Below are positions 20,581 through 30,749 of a stretch of 64,000 nucleotides of DNA, in pieces (within the stretch, counting starts at the first letter, position 1; every line of letters begins with the position of its first letter). The notes below the pieces were generated by a model. That model was not told the DNA's origin and did not search any database. It saw only the letters and a list, made by a program, of their open reading frames with translations. The stretch is from Fistulifera solaris (taxonomy: Eukaryota; Bacillariophyta; Bacillariophyceae; Naviculales; Stauroneidaceae). Position numbers and translations under genes: made by a program. The stretch lies in assembly GCA_030295235.1 (NCBI GenBank), contig AP026172.1, forward strand, positions 62,001 through 126,000. The letters are read 5' to 3'.

Positions 20581-22065
20581 CTATAAGTTGTATTTATGAA
20601 TGAATCCGGCAGCGACCTGAACCGCCTCCTCTATAGTTTGTGCTCGAGCCCACATTGCGGTTTCTCCGTCTTTACATCCGTCCCAGCTATCAAAGGCGAC
20701 TTCCAGAGTACTTGTAATCTTAGCTGTAGCTTGGTCTATATAGACGAAAGGAATACCTGACAAGTAAGAAAGAATTGAAGCATGTAAACGGTCGCAGATC
20801 ACAACCTTCCCCAATGAAAGCATCTGTATCGCAGACTCTGTAAATAAAAAGTCATCCGAAGGCCACAATGCAAAGCGAGTGTTCCAATCGACGACACCAA
20901 ATCTTAAATCATTCCCGCCTTCCAAGTCATTCAACATCGTTCGGAGATCGTCGTGCGAGGAGGATATTATTGACTCTTTGTCGGACCGCAGAAAGAAGAC
21001 AATATCCAGCTGCAAATCTTCTTTTTGCTGGGTTATCCTTTGTGCGTAAGGACCTAGATGAAACGCTATGTCCGGCACGAGTAGATTAGTAGCAAATGGG
21101 TATTCTTCCGTCGCCTTTTCAAAACTCTTTCGTTCACGCCACGAGAAGACTACTCGAGCTGCAGACTCCTGTTTGGCAACCTCAGACTCCAAATTAGCAT
21201 GACCCAAGCCGGCAGCAATGCCGTTTCGAATGCGTTCTGTATCTCCTTGACGCACTTTGTCCGAGTCGTAATGAAAACTGGATGGCATGGCAACGACGGT
21301 AAAATTGTTGCGCATCAGAGGCTCAAAACTAGCCACGCGTTGCCGATGGGTGTGATACCACAAGTCGCCGAAATTGCCACCACCTTGCCATATGGCAAAT
21401 GTACTTCCACTATTGTATTGTTTCAAATAATCTCGGCATTTGATTTTCGCGAAAGGCCCAGACTGAGCGTATCCACAAGTTTCCACGGATGCATCTTCGT
21501 ACCCTACATCTTTGAGGAAGTTTAGTTCACCCTTGTAAATCATACTGTCCCCAACATTTGGATGGTAGGCGGGATCCACAATCAACAGGGGCCTTTGATG
21601 TTCGGCAAATGCCTGAATGTAAGGATCTAGCTGTTGATGTGCTCTTTCTCGAATTTTGACGATACACTCATGCCGTTTCCGGATGCCTGGATCGTCTGTG
21701 TCAAACAATGCAATTGCTTTGGGAGCAATGCTGTCCTCCGGGTCGATTCCTTTCGGAGTTGTGAAATTTAAGAGAAGTGCTGCTATGTCAACCTGTGAAT
21801 AGGGACTATGTTTTTCGACGGGAAGAGTTGATTCCAACGCCATATTTTGCTGCTGTTTCTCTTCCGCCTCCGCCTCCTCCTCCTGTTGCTGTTCTTGCGA
21901 AAGGAGTACCGAGGGTTCGTTCATGCCTTCTCTATTTATGACCCCGAGATCACCATCGATCATGATCGAGTAACGTAAATTGAAGAGCGTGACAAAACCA
22001 ATAAGAGTCGCTACTATCATAACGAGCTGCGGCCGCTTCACCTCATTGTTGTCTGGTCGTACCAT
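20581..22065 (-). CDS. Polysaccharide pyruvyl transferase family protein
   Basis: An intact 494-residue type II membrane protein: short N-terminus, one helix (LVMIVATLIGFVTLFNL), a Glu/Gln-rich stem, then the polysaccharide pyruvyl transferase domain. Family motifs visible are the NVGDSMIYKGE loop, IWQGGGNFGDLW, and the C-terminal CDRLHASILSYLSGIPFVYID. The family adds ketal-linked pyruvate from phosphoenolpyruvate to sugars, giving acidic glycans. Position between two GT31-like genes suggests action on the same glycan in the Golgi; this is inference. No intron or frame break is seen, in contrast to many neighbours. Confidence 0.85.
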   Translation of the reverse strand: MVRPDNNEVKRPQLVMIVATLIGFVTLFNLRYSIMIDGDLGVINREGMNEPSVLLSQEQQQEEEAEAEEKQQQNMALESTLPVEKHSPYSQVDIAALLLNFTTPKGIDPEDSIAPKAIALFDTDDPGIRKRHECIVKIRERAHQQLDPYIQAFAEHQRPLLIVDPAYHPNVGDSMIYKGELNFLKDVGYEDASVETCGYAQSGPFAKIKCRDYLKQYNSGSTFAIWQGGGNFGDLWYHTHRQRVASFEPLMRNNFTVVAMPSSFHYDSDKVRQGDTERIRNGIAAGLGHANLESEVAKQESAARVVFSWRERKSFEKATEEYPFATNLLVPDIAFHLGPYAQRITQQKEDLQLDIVFFLRSDKESIISSSHDDLRTMLNDLEGGNDLRFGVVDWNTRFALWPSDDFLFTESAIQMLSLGKVVICDRLHASILSYLSGIPFVYIDQATAKITSTLEVAFDSWDGCKDGETAMWARAQTIEEAVQVAAGFIHKYNL

Positions 22066-23013
22066 AATCCTCTAATTGAACAATGAATTTTAATCGATTG
22101 TGTTTTGTATAAATAGTCTAGGGGCTGCGTCTTTTTCCATCACAATAACTTTTCTCAAAGAGCGAAGATAAATGTTCCTCTGAGCGATTATCCAATGAAT
22201 AACCGCAATAACAAGATCAACTTCGAATACAAAGCCAATCGGTAACTCAACACATCTTATAATATTCTTACTCTTTTCTGGGAAGAACGTTAAAATTCGG
22301 CAACCACTCCATGCTGGTGGACCTTTTCACACCCCCATTTTTTCTGGGCATGTGAAAACACCACACTCCCATACGTTCTGGGTACGTAAAAACACCACAC
22401 TCCCATACGTTCTGGGTACGTAAAAACACCACATTCCCATATTTTCTGGGTACGTAAAAACACCACATTCCCATATTTTCTGGGTACGTGAAAACACCAC
22501 TCTTTCACATGACTGATGACTGATGACTGACAAAGTCTCGTTCGAAGTTCATTTTGCGGGACTTCAATTCTGTTGAGTCAATTAACGTTAACGATAATCT
22601 AATACGAAACAAGCACTCGCTAATAAGTAGCAAAGGTCATGTTTCTTGCCCTCACCATACAAAGTATTATCAAAACAACCATAAGTGTTTAGCCTATATT
22701 ATACGAAATATCTTTCTTAGTGCCGATATCAAGCTACGTCGAAGCGACGGCAGTGCATTTTGCGGATTAATCTTTTTAATCTGTGATATCGCCAACAATA
22801 TCAGCTCGACGAAATTATCTCTTTCTTTTACTCCGTATCTGAGTATTCACTGTAAAAAAGCTGTGTCTTGTTTCCGTTGTCGCATTCGACGAACCTTTTA
22901 AGAATGCTCATAGGGAGGGTTCTTTGAATCGGGATGTTGACGAGGGGCAAGCTATAAACTCTTAGTTCGTCTCGTATGCACAACTCATTCAAGAACCAGC
23001 AAAAATGGTTTCT
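22066..23013. other. Intergenic region with minisatellite
   Basis: About 950 bp. Apart from the 34-bp tandem repeat and TGATGACTGATGACTGA just after it (22511-22529) I see nothing supported. Open frames around 22554-22901 have no domain. Confidence 0.5.
22342..22503. repeat. Minisatellite, 34-bp unit, about 4.8 copies
   Basis: The unit is TTCTGGGTACGTAAAAACAC followed by CACACTCCCATACG, with starts at 22342, 22376, 22410, 22444 and 22478. Copies differ at a few positions (ACG/ATT, GTAA/GTGA). Since 34 is not a multiple of 3, the array is open in all minus frames, which creates spurious overlapping ORFs. It lies 5' of the pyruvyl transferase gene and 3' of GT31 copy B. Confidence 0.9.
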
Positions 23014-24231
23014 TTACGACACCGTATTGCGAAGGATACGTTCCATTCGCTTGTATTCATTTCGCCAAGCCACAGCCCAGTTCCTTCGCTGCCTCTTCAC
23101 TGGATGTTTCCAAAATAAACTAAGACTAGTCATCTGTTTCAGACTCATCGTTGCCGCATAATTTGGATCTTCTTTGATCACCGTGCTAATGAAAGCCATC
23201 GTCGTGACATCGTGATCTTCCTGTTGTTCGAAATAGTTCTCCTTAGGCACAGTATTCGCAACGCGGACAACTCCCTTCACCAAATCTGCGCTCATTATGT
23301 AACATCCGCCTTGAGCGTAAATGTGATAGCTGGGCAGTAGATGTTCGAGAACCAGTTTCTCTTTTTCCCAAAAGTCAGTGACAAACCTCTTGCCATACTT
23401 TTCAACGTTCCACACATCTTTGTCTACCATTTGACCCACCAGAATGTGATTGTTGCATGGCGCTGGGGGCAAATGCATTTCCTTGAAGCCGAAAAATTTG
23501 TCCAAATACAACATTGTATCAAGGTCGATCTTGCCAACGTAGTCAATACCCAACTCATCCGCAACTGTACTCGCATAGTAGAACCACGTTTGACTTTTGC
23601 CTTCATTCATGTTCTCTCTGCAAACAAAGTGGAAGATGAGTGAGAGCATCAAAAGTTTCTTTACGCGGTTTTGTTGCGAGTAACGATAAAGACGTTCAAC
23701 AAACAAGAAAACCAGGTATATCGTACCGAATGTTGAGATGCGTCACATCCTCCCCAGAAAAGATCTTGCTGAAGCTGCTGGCGAGAACCGGCATTGTGTC
23801 ATTCACAATCTCCGTAGGACCGTTCTCGTTTCCTCCGAGAACGAACGTGTAAAGCAATTCACATGCAGAAGATCGTGTCTCAGTAAAGTATTGTAGCGAG
23901 CACACATTCGGATGCAGTGCAAACAGTTCGCGATGTACTCTTGCATAATCGTTTAAAGAGCGCGATTCTACGGCCATTATTCCAACCAAAACGCGACTTT
24001 TCGTTCGTTTATCAGCAGGAATTCCCGATGGAAAGGGACCGGAATTGAAGTCGGTAGAACGGCTGAGCTCATTGAACGATTGAGGCTGCAACTGCGTAAT
24101 ATTTATTCCTGGTCCGATATCGAGCATGCATCGCGAAGAACACCATAACACGACAATCTGTACGAACAGAATGGCGAACGTCGCCTGCTAATAGCCACAG
24201 ATCTCTGGCTTTTGTTGGATGATAATTCCAT
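23014..24231 (-). CDS. GT31-like Golgi glycosyltransferase (copy B, inverted)
   Basis: Paralogue of the gene at 19142-20406, with the intron at the same place (exons 24231-23727 and 23617-23014; 109-nt intron between). It keeps the DxD motif (GKIDLDTMLYLDKFF), the Gly-Gly-Cys segment and EDHDV, differing at scattered residues. The N-terminal helix (ATFAILFVQIVVLW) is in frame with the catalytic part, but the nearest ATG (24231) is in the neighbouring frame. The span is 3n+2, so one base appears missing near 24180-24190, or a further 5' exon exists. Start therefore uncertain. Inverted duplication around the pyruvyl transferase suggests a local glycan-gene island. Confidence 0.75.
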
Positions 24232-24565
24232 TCTTTCGTCAACAATCACTTCAATTGTGTCTATTGTAGAAGCCTAGAACGACGTAAAATGCATGATTCT
24301 CCACTACCTCGTCTTGATGAACATAGCATGTCTCATTAATTTCGTTTGTTTCTTTTGGTTTCTTCGTTGGTTTCTTTTGTTTCATTCACTCTGCTCACTG
24401 CAATGCTTTTCAGTGCAAAGTCTGTCCATCTGTCCTCCGCCTTATGGTCTGTCCGTCACTGTGACTGTCCGTTGAGTTTTGAAATTTGAAATGCGAAAAG
24501 GGACTGAAATGTTGGTCCAGACGTGACCGACGGCTCACAATTATCGATGCCTCCCAACCATCAAG

Positions 24566-25168
24566 ATGGAAGAAAATGAGCAAGAAGTAGCAATATCTTT
24601 CTCAAGTAACGAGGAGATTGAAGTCTCCACAGATAGTATCGCAAAGTATCAAGACGAAGGCACTGTAAAGAGTGTCCGCTTCGATAGCCAGATTCTGGTT
24701 CATAAGCATGCATTAATTCTTGGAGATAATCCAGCAGTATCCGATGGAGTCCCTTTGCAACTGTCGTGGGAAGCCGAAGGCACAGAAGTTTGGGAGTTAC
24801 AAGATAACAATAAACGTCATCGGATACCACCCAAGTTATCGAGTTATGTACGGAAAGTAATCGCATCCGATCAAAGCTCGCGGAATTGTTTGGTGCAAGC
24901 ACGAGAGGAAGTACGCGCCATTCAAAAGTCTCGAAGGGAATCGGCGCGGCCGAAAGTTTCCTTGTATGATATTTTCTTTGGAAACAGTAAGCTTTATGTG
25001 ACAAGCAAGAGTCACACAAAAACAAAGGACACAAGTCAAACTTGTTCCTTAGTCGAATATGATTTTTTGCTCGACATTGTAGAAAATACGGAATGCTATT
25101 TTCTGTTGGTAATACGCCGCACATACTCTAAAAGTAAAATACAGTTGAGGCAGAAGTCGATGTGTTAA
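24566..25168 (+). CDS. Diatom-family hypothetical protein (LGDNPxxSxGxPLxLxW motif)
   Basis: An intact 200-residue protein. The middle carries VRFDSQILVHKHALILGDNP followed by a Gly-x-Pro-Leu-x-Leu-x-Trp segment, then a basic region and an Arg/Glu-rich helix (REEVRAIQKSRRES). I know this pattern from a large family of short, uncharacterised diatom proteins; no function is established. No signal peptide. The C-terminal 60 residues look less conserved and may be alternative. Confidence 0.6.
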   Translation: MEENEQEVAISFSSNEEIEVSTDSIAKYQDEGTVKSVRFDSQILVHKHALILGDNPAVSDGVPLQLSWEAEGTEVWELQDNNKRHRIPPKLSSYVRKVIASDQSSRNCLVQAREEVRAIQKSRRESARPKVSLYDIFFGNSKLYVTSKSHTKTKDTSQTCSLVEYDFLLDIVENTECYFLLVIRRTYSKSKIQLRQKSMC

Positions 25169-25772
25169 TAATGGAAAGGATGGAAATGTATAAAGCTAGA
25201 CTACTAGAGTTCGTAAATTAGGGCATGGGTAGCGACGAGTGTTTCCAATTTTAATGTAGTTCTTTTAGCTGGTCCGAAGAGAGCACTATCGTTTATTGTC
25301 TGGCTTGCATTACGATGCAAGTGACGTCATATCGGCCCATGAGAAACAAGACGATCGAAGACAAGATTGCTATGAGACTATGATGGTCTTGACTGAAGAA
25401 AATGTGGCGAACATTTTAAATAGAAAAACCATCATTTTCGTCCGAAAATGTTTAAATTTGTATTTAGGGGTATCACTTTTATAACATGTTTGCTATTTTG
25501 GTAATATTCTCTTGACATAACATCACGGGACATCAACGGAAATGTTCTGCTTAAATAAATCTCTGTCGTTGCCAACGGTTTCTTCCCTCGAATCCTTTTT
25601 GCACCTTCATCGTCGCCTTTCGAAATAAATATCAAGGTAACAGTATTTGCAGTTGCCTCGACAATAACGATCACCGGAGAGATCTCTTTCATTGTGATAA
25701 TTCATTCATTCATTCGGTTTGATCATCGTGTTGTCGCACATTTACAATTAATCAACACTTCTATCAACTAAG
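25169..25772. other. Intergenic region, nothing recognised
   Basis: About 600 bp; unsupported short frames only. It includes the promoter of the TBC gene. Confidence 0.4.
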
Positions 25773-27559
25773 ATGATGGACTTGGAAGAAATATCGTTTG
25801 AGTGGTCGCTGGATGAGGCGAAATATACTTCTATTCAGCGTTGCCTCGAAAGTGATGTTGTCGATTTATGGAAGTTACGTGAGATGGCTTGGGAAAAGGC
25901 GGGCTTCTTTGCCCTCAATTGCGCCAGAGAGCGTGGCCGATCCTCTTTCAGTGTCATACATCGTTTCGCTCGACGCCGGAGCCACTCGCGGTGGATGTTG
26001 CTCCAAAGAATTTAGCACAACTTCAATATGACACAACGAAAGTCGTTTGGAACATTCAAGAGCATTTGTTAGCCAGCCAGCGTGCTTCCAAACAACTGGA
26101 TACCGAACTATTGTGCGCTAAATCACGCAGACGCCGTAGGGTTACGTTTATGGACGATACCGACTCTCTGGATTTCTTTTCTCCTGGCTCGAAAGGACCT
26201 CGAGTGTCACCGACGTCGTCGCTCGATTCGCGTTCGAATTCTCCTACATCTGCAGGTCCAGACGATGAGCTTTCTCTAGATGATCGATCGCTTCTTTCGA
26301 GAGGAACTGTCGTGCCAGGTGTTCGCCCTCCTACTGCTCAAGAGCAACTGGTCCTGTACAATGCCGTCGCTGCTCTGCTGAGAACTCCGGGTGAACCCAA
26401 CACGCATTATGAAGATGATAATTATTATGTGTTCCGTGGTCTCGTCGATCTTGCCGCTCTATTCATGATCAATATCGAGTCGCCTTCGTTGGCGTCGTTG
26501 ATGTTAAAACGAGTGAGTGTGTGGCATCTTCGAGATGCTTTGCGTCGCGATCATTCGGTAGCGAATACAACGCTCTCGGCGGGCTTGGGAGTATTGCTTC
26601 AATCCGTGGAACCTTCCTTGTATCAGACTGGGGTCTACCACCAATCATCTCTCATTCATACCATGACGAGTTGGTTTACACGGGATATCCTGGATGTTCG
26701 AGTGGTATCTAGAGTTCTTGACGTTTTGCTGGTCAGTCATCCGGTGGCTGTGATTTATCTCATGGCGTCCATCTTGCACCATTCACGTGCACAGATCCTA
26801 GAAATAGGTTGGCGACGTGAATGGGTGGCCGAAACGGTTACTGAAGATACCGTCGAAAGCATTATCAAGAAGGCGCTGCAGTATCTGTAAGTATGACTTT
26901 TGTCTTCTTATTCGAATGCTAGATCATGATCTCACCGACCACTAACTCATTTCATTTGACACAGACGTGTATGCCCAATCCTTGACTTGGTTCAAGCAAC
27001 TCGTCAAGTAGTGGAGCACCCTGACGCTGTAGTCATGTTGGAGGAGACGTTACCAGCCATTCCGGCTACTACCCTCTCGGATTTTGCTGTTTGGAAAGTG
27101 AAAGAAACCGACGAGCTGACTTATGAAACAGAAGTTCAACCATCGTTCTATCCGGCAGCTTCATTGGCGACGGGGTTACCGGTATCAGCCAACCGAAGTA
27201 AATGGGTCCTATTGCTTCTTTGTGTCCTGGTTGCTCTGGTAGCGTTGCCTTTTTGTGTCTTTTCGACAGTGCCCACCGTCGATACTCCCAAAACATGGAC
27301 AGATTCTCGTCAAGCCGTGCATCGTGTGCTACCCAATAATTCCATGGCGCGACAGAATAATAGTGTCCGGCCCACAATTACCGACCGATTGGAAAATGCA
27401 GGATCCGTGTTGGAAACATTAAACTGCACCGCGAAATATGGACTGTCGTACATGTTATTGCCGGCGAAATTAATAGTCGAAGTCAAGCGCACTGTTTCGC
27501 ATTGGATTGATTTGCTTCGTGAAGCGTTTGGGGAAAACATCTATGTAGATTTGGAGTAA
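25773..27559 (+). CDS. TBC1D20/Gyp8-like RabGAP with C-terminal membrane anchor
   Basis: Two exons (25773-26886 and 26965-27559; 78-nt GTAAGT...ACAG intron). The start WKLREMAWEKAG plus QLRQRAWPIL is the beginning of a TBC domain. The later block IHTMTSWFTRDILDVRVVSR and HPVAVIYLMAS matches the TBC1D20 subgroup, as does the C-terminal helix (WVLLLLCVLVALVALPFCVF). A Ser-rich linker of about 60 residues is inserted in the domain. The arginine finger position reads YDTTK and the glutamine finger region reads YYVFRGL, so both catalytic residues look replaced. The span is 3n+2: one base is missing around 25900-25910, in a conserved motif. Expected site is ER/Golgi. Confidence 0.7.
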
Positions 27560-27593
27560 TGAAGTTTAGCTTCACGTATTAATGTCGGGTTTT

Positions 27594-30283
27594 TTAAAGT
27601 ACTACAAACTGGCTGCACACAATTCCACGAACTCTGTAGAAATCCTCGCAAAGTGGACCCTCCACATGCAGCTTTCCACTTTGTTGCTCTTTCCTTACCA
27701 GAATGCCACCATTCACCACTAGCTGTGAATGTCCCTTCATTGTCTTGTAGTCCGCTTTCATCCCTTGAGCAATCAGTTCAGCCCGTAAATCCGTCAAAAG
27801 AATTTCACCCTCACTAAGATACAATGAGGGGCTGTCATCGGAGCATTGATCGATGCGTGGTGCCAGCACGAAACTGCCATCAAGCGCAACTTTCTGTCCA
27901 GTGGCCGCCAACTTCAGCTTGCTTACAGTACATGAACCTAATTTCGTTTCTTTGAATTCCACCGGTCCGGGTGGCTCGTCGCAAACTTCCCTCTCTTCCG
28001 GAGGTAAATATGGTGTATCTATTAATCGGGCCGCATATGCGGCGTGGCCTACGTGAACTTCCGTAGTTTCACCATCGCTCGGTGTTTCTACATTTGTGTC
28101 GCACGAGGCAAAGACATCGCCGCTTCCGCTAGAAGCGAAACTTCGTCCACTAAATACTCAGGTATTTCTTGAGTTGTTGCAGGACCTCCCAATACAATGA
28201 CTTGACGTGGCTGGAGCGCTCGGACTGACTGTCTTGCCGCTTGTGCATCGACTCTCCCTTCCAAAGGTACGAACGACACTTCGGCTAAAACCTCAATTTT
28301 CTGAGACACCGTGGTTACTTTCGTCGGTGCACGTCCGTTACGACCACGAATAATCCCATTTCCTTCTGAAAGATCTATTGCTTCTAGTGCCTGATCGTCC
28401 ACGTCGTCCGCACCATCATTATCTTCGTCCTCGGATACTTTGGCGGAGCTGCGTTTAGTATCGACACCGTAGCCGAATCCTCTTCGAGCTACATCATCTC
28501 CAAGTCGACCGCCAGCGAATTTTGATGGGTCAACGCCGGCGACGATATCGATAAAGCGTTCAGACTGTACTGCGATTCCATAATCGTCTTCAAATATTTC
28601 TCCCGAACGACCAATCGACTCACCAATTCCATACTGCGGTACGGAATCAGGTTGTCCGATACCAGCAACATCTTCCTGCAGGTCGAAGGTGACTATAAAT
28701 AAAGTAGGTCATGAGAAAATGACAAACAGGCACACATCCTCCAGGACATATAAACTTACGATGCAAAGGCTTTGAGAATTTCAAGAAGAGAGTGGAATCA
28801 AAGCGGCTTTTCTTCTTTGGCCTTAAAGCCGTGGCAACATTGGAAACGACTTTGACTTCTGGTTCGTCGTCTCCAAGTCGCAACTGTCCTTTCGCAAGTT
28901 CCACTTCGCGTAACATGGCCCGCTTCTCCTCCTCCTGTTGTGCCATAATGCGAGCCTGCTCTTCACTTTCGAGAAATCGCTTCATTTCTTCTCCTGTAAG
29001 CGGAGAGCGATGGGGAACAAGTACATCCACTTTAATAGAGTCATCCATTTCTCGGCCTTCTCGTTTGGCTTGCGTCCACGCGCACATTAACTGACCCGCC
29101 GCAGTCCAAGGTGACGTTTTTTCTCCATCGTCCTCTTCGACAAGCATGCTATTCGTTGTGGACGTCATCATTTTTTGCTGTCGCAGAGAGCATTGCGATG
29201 AATCCGTAAAGATAACTGCATTGTCTGGATTATCTGCCAATAGCAAAAAGACATCTCGCGAGGGTCCATGATCCAGTGTTAGACCAGATGCCACCACACA
29301 AGTTGGGTTATTGTTTCTCTCCATAAAGCTTTGTAACTGCGCCGCCGATGTAAAGAAGTGCACTGCATTCAACCGAAGCGGATGACTTTGTTGTGTATCA
29401 AAAGCATGTCCCTGCCGATCGGACATCCATTCGAGTTGGCATCGAGCGAATTCGGCAGTATTTGGTACGAGCGGTCCCAACCACACGAGATTGTATGTCT
29501 CACCCAGACGTTGCTTTTCCCAATGCTGCTGCAATATTAGTATCAGTTCAATCACACGCCCCGAAGCATCCGCAGGCAGCAAGACGTTCCCGTCACGTCG
29601 TAAAACCGCCAAGACTGATTCCACGAGTTCTCGTTCGGCTTGACTGGCCATCAGCGACGGCAACAAGGGCCTCCTTCCTTTGTTTAAAAGATGACATTGG
29701 CGAAACGCAATACCCCCCGGACGAGTAATCAAAGCATCCGGTTTTGCTTGTTTCAATAGAGTAGACGAATCCAAATGCAATTCCCTGGCCATATTGTAGG
29801 TAGCTGTAAAGAGCACGACCGTCTCATCAATCACACGCTGGAATGTGTAAAAAGCTCCTCCAACAACATGTCCCGCTCGTTGTGCCGTAATCGATAAATT
29901 TCCGATATGAATACTTTGCGAATATTTGATGCAAATGATAGCCGAAATAGCGGCATCGAGTTCTTCTAGCGTAAAGGCGGGCGCACTCCGTCCATACTGA
30001 GTGCCGCGTGATGATCGTACAGCGTCATTTGACCCATTTTGACGGTAGGAAACGTCGCATAGATCGGAGCTGTACCCCGATACATAGGTAAGGCTCCCAG
30101 AGATTGCAGCGTGCTGTCGGTTATTAAAACACAGTCATGAGGAGGGAGTTCTTCTTCCGGGGGAAGCGCTCCGAGATTGCACAAAATACGACAATCGGAA
30201 AACTCAATCAATGTGCAATCCGGTTCTAAAGCTTGACCGTCTTCCGACCATCGGCTTCCTGAAAGAGGCGTTACTCTTAGCAT
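27594..30283 (-). CDS. CPSF2: CPSF100 / cleavage and polyadenylation specificity factor subunit 2
   Basis: Two exons (30283-28760, 28692-27594; 67-nt GTAAGT...ATAG intron), about 874 residues. Recognisable blocks in order: the beta-lactamase core start with IYATFPTVKMGQM, an AGHVVGG block, the beta-CASP segment (DGNVLLPADASGRVIELILI, WMSDRQGHAFD), RPKKKSRFDSTLF, the PRQVIVLGGP block, and the typical end GPLCEDFYRVRGI. Metal ligands of the CPSF73 type are absent, as in CPSF100. It acts in the nuclear mRNA 3'-end processing complex. Two single-base breaks, each one base missing, lie near 29995-30003 and at the A3 run 28138-28140. Confidence 0.9.
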
Positions 30284-30749
30284 ATTGTGGTGTTAACAGT
30301 GAGTATGTATTGCAATATTATTATTGATTTGTGATCTGAGGATCAGCCATGTGCATTTCGACAAAAACGGGTGGATTTTTTCTTTTGCTGACCCTGACGA
30401 CGGACAGTCTCGTGCTCGGACTCAATACGTAGTAATAAAGAAGTCAGGCTTCGGAGTATTATTTTCAAGTCTCCCTGCAATAGATGCATGATATTCAAGT
30501 TGCACCAAGATCCATCTATTATGAATTTAAAGCATAGTCAAAAATATTTGAATCAAAAGCCTCAATTTGAAAAGATGCAATGCTGCGAATGTCTACGTGC
30601 ATTTCATGTAGGCCCCGTACCAGGTAGTTAAATTATTTGTTGTCAGGGAAGGTACCCGGATTTAGTCGAACAGCTTTTATTATTGACTTGTCAAAAATAA
30701 GCACCTTTTCAATAAAATTTATCTAAACGCTTGTTAGTGTGACTTGTGC
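30284..30749. other. Intergenic region with dispersed repeat fragment
   Basis: About 465 bp. GATGCAATGCTGCGAATGTC at 30574-30593 resembles 38621-38640, and ATTTCATGTAGGCCC at 30601-30615 matches 9487-9501. Otherwise nothing recognised. Confidence 0.45.

Noticed and set aside
22268-22533. Three overlapping minus-strand ORFs with VFLRTQ/VFTYPE repeats
   Set aside because: They are readings of the 34-bp minisatellite in different frames.
29971-30004. 32-nt GT...AG intron to explain the first CPSF2 frame change
   Set aside because: It would delete FTLEELDAA, which matches CPSF100 of other eukaryotes, and it is shorter than any other intron here.
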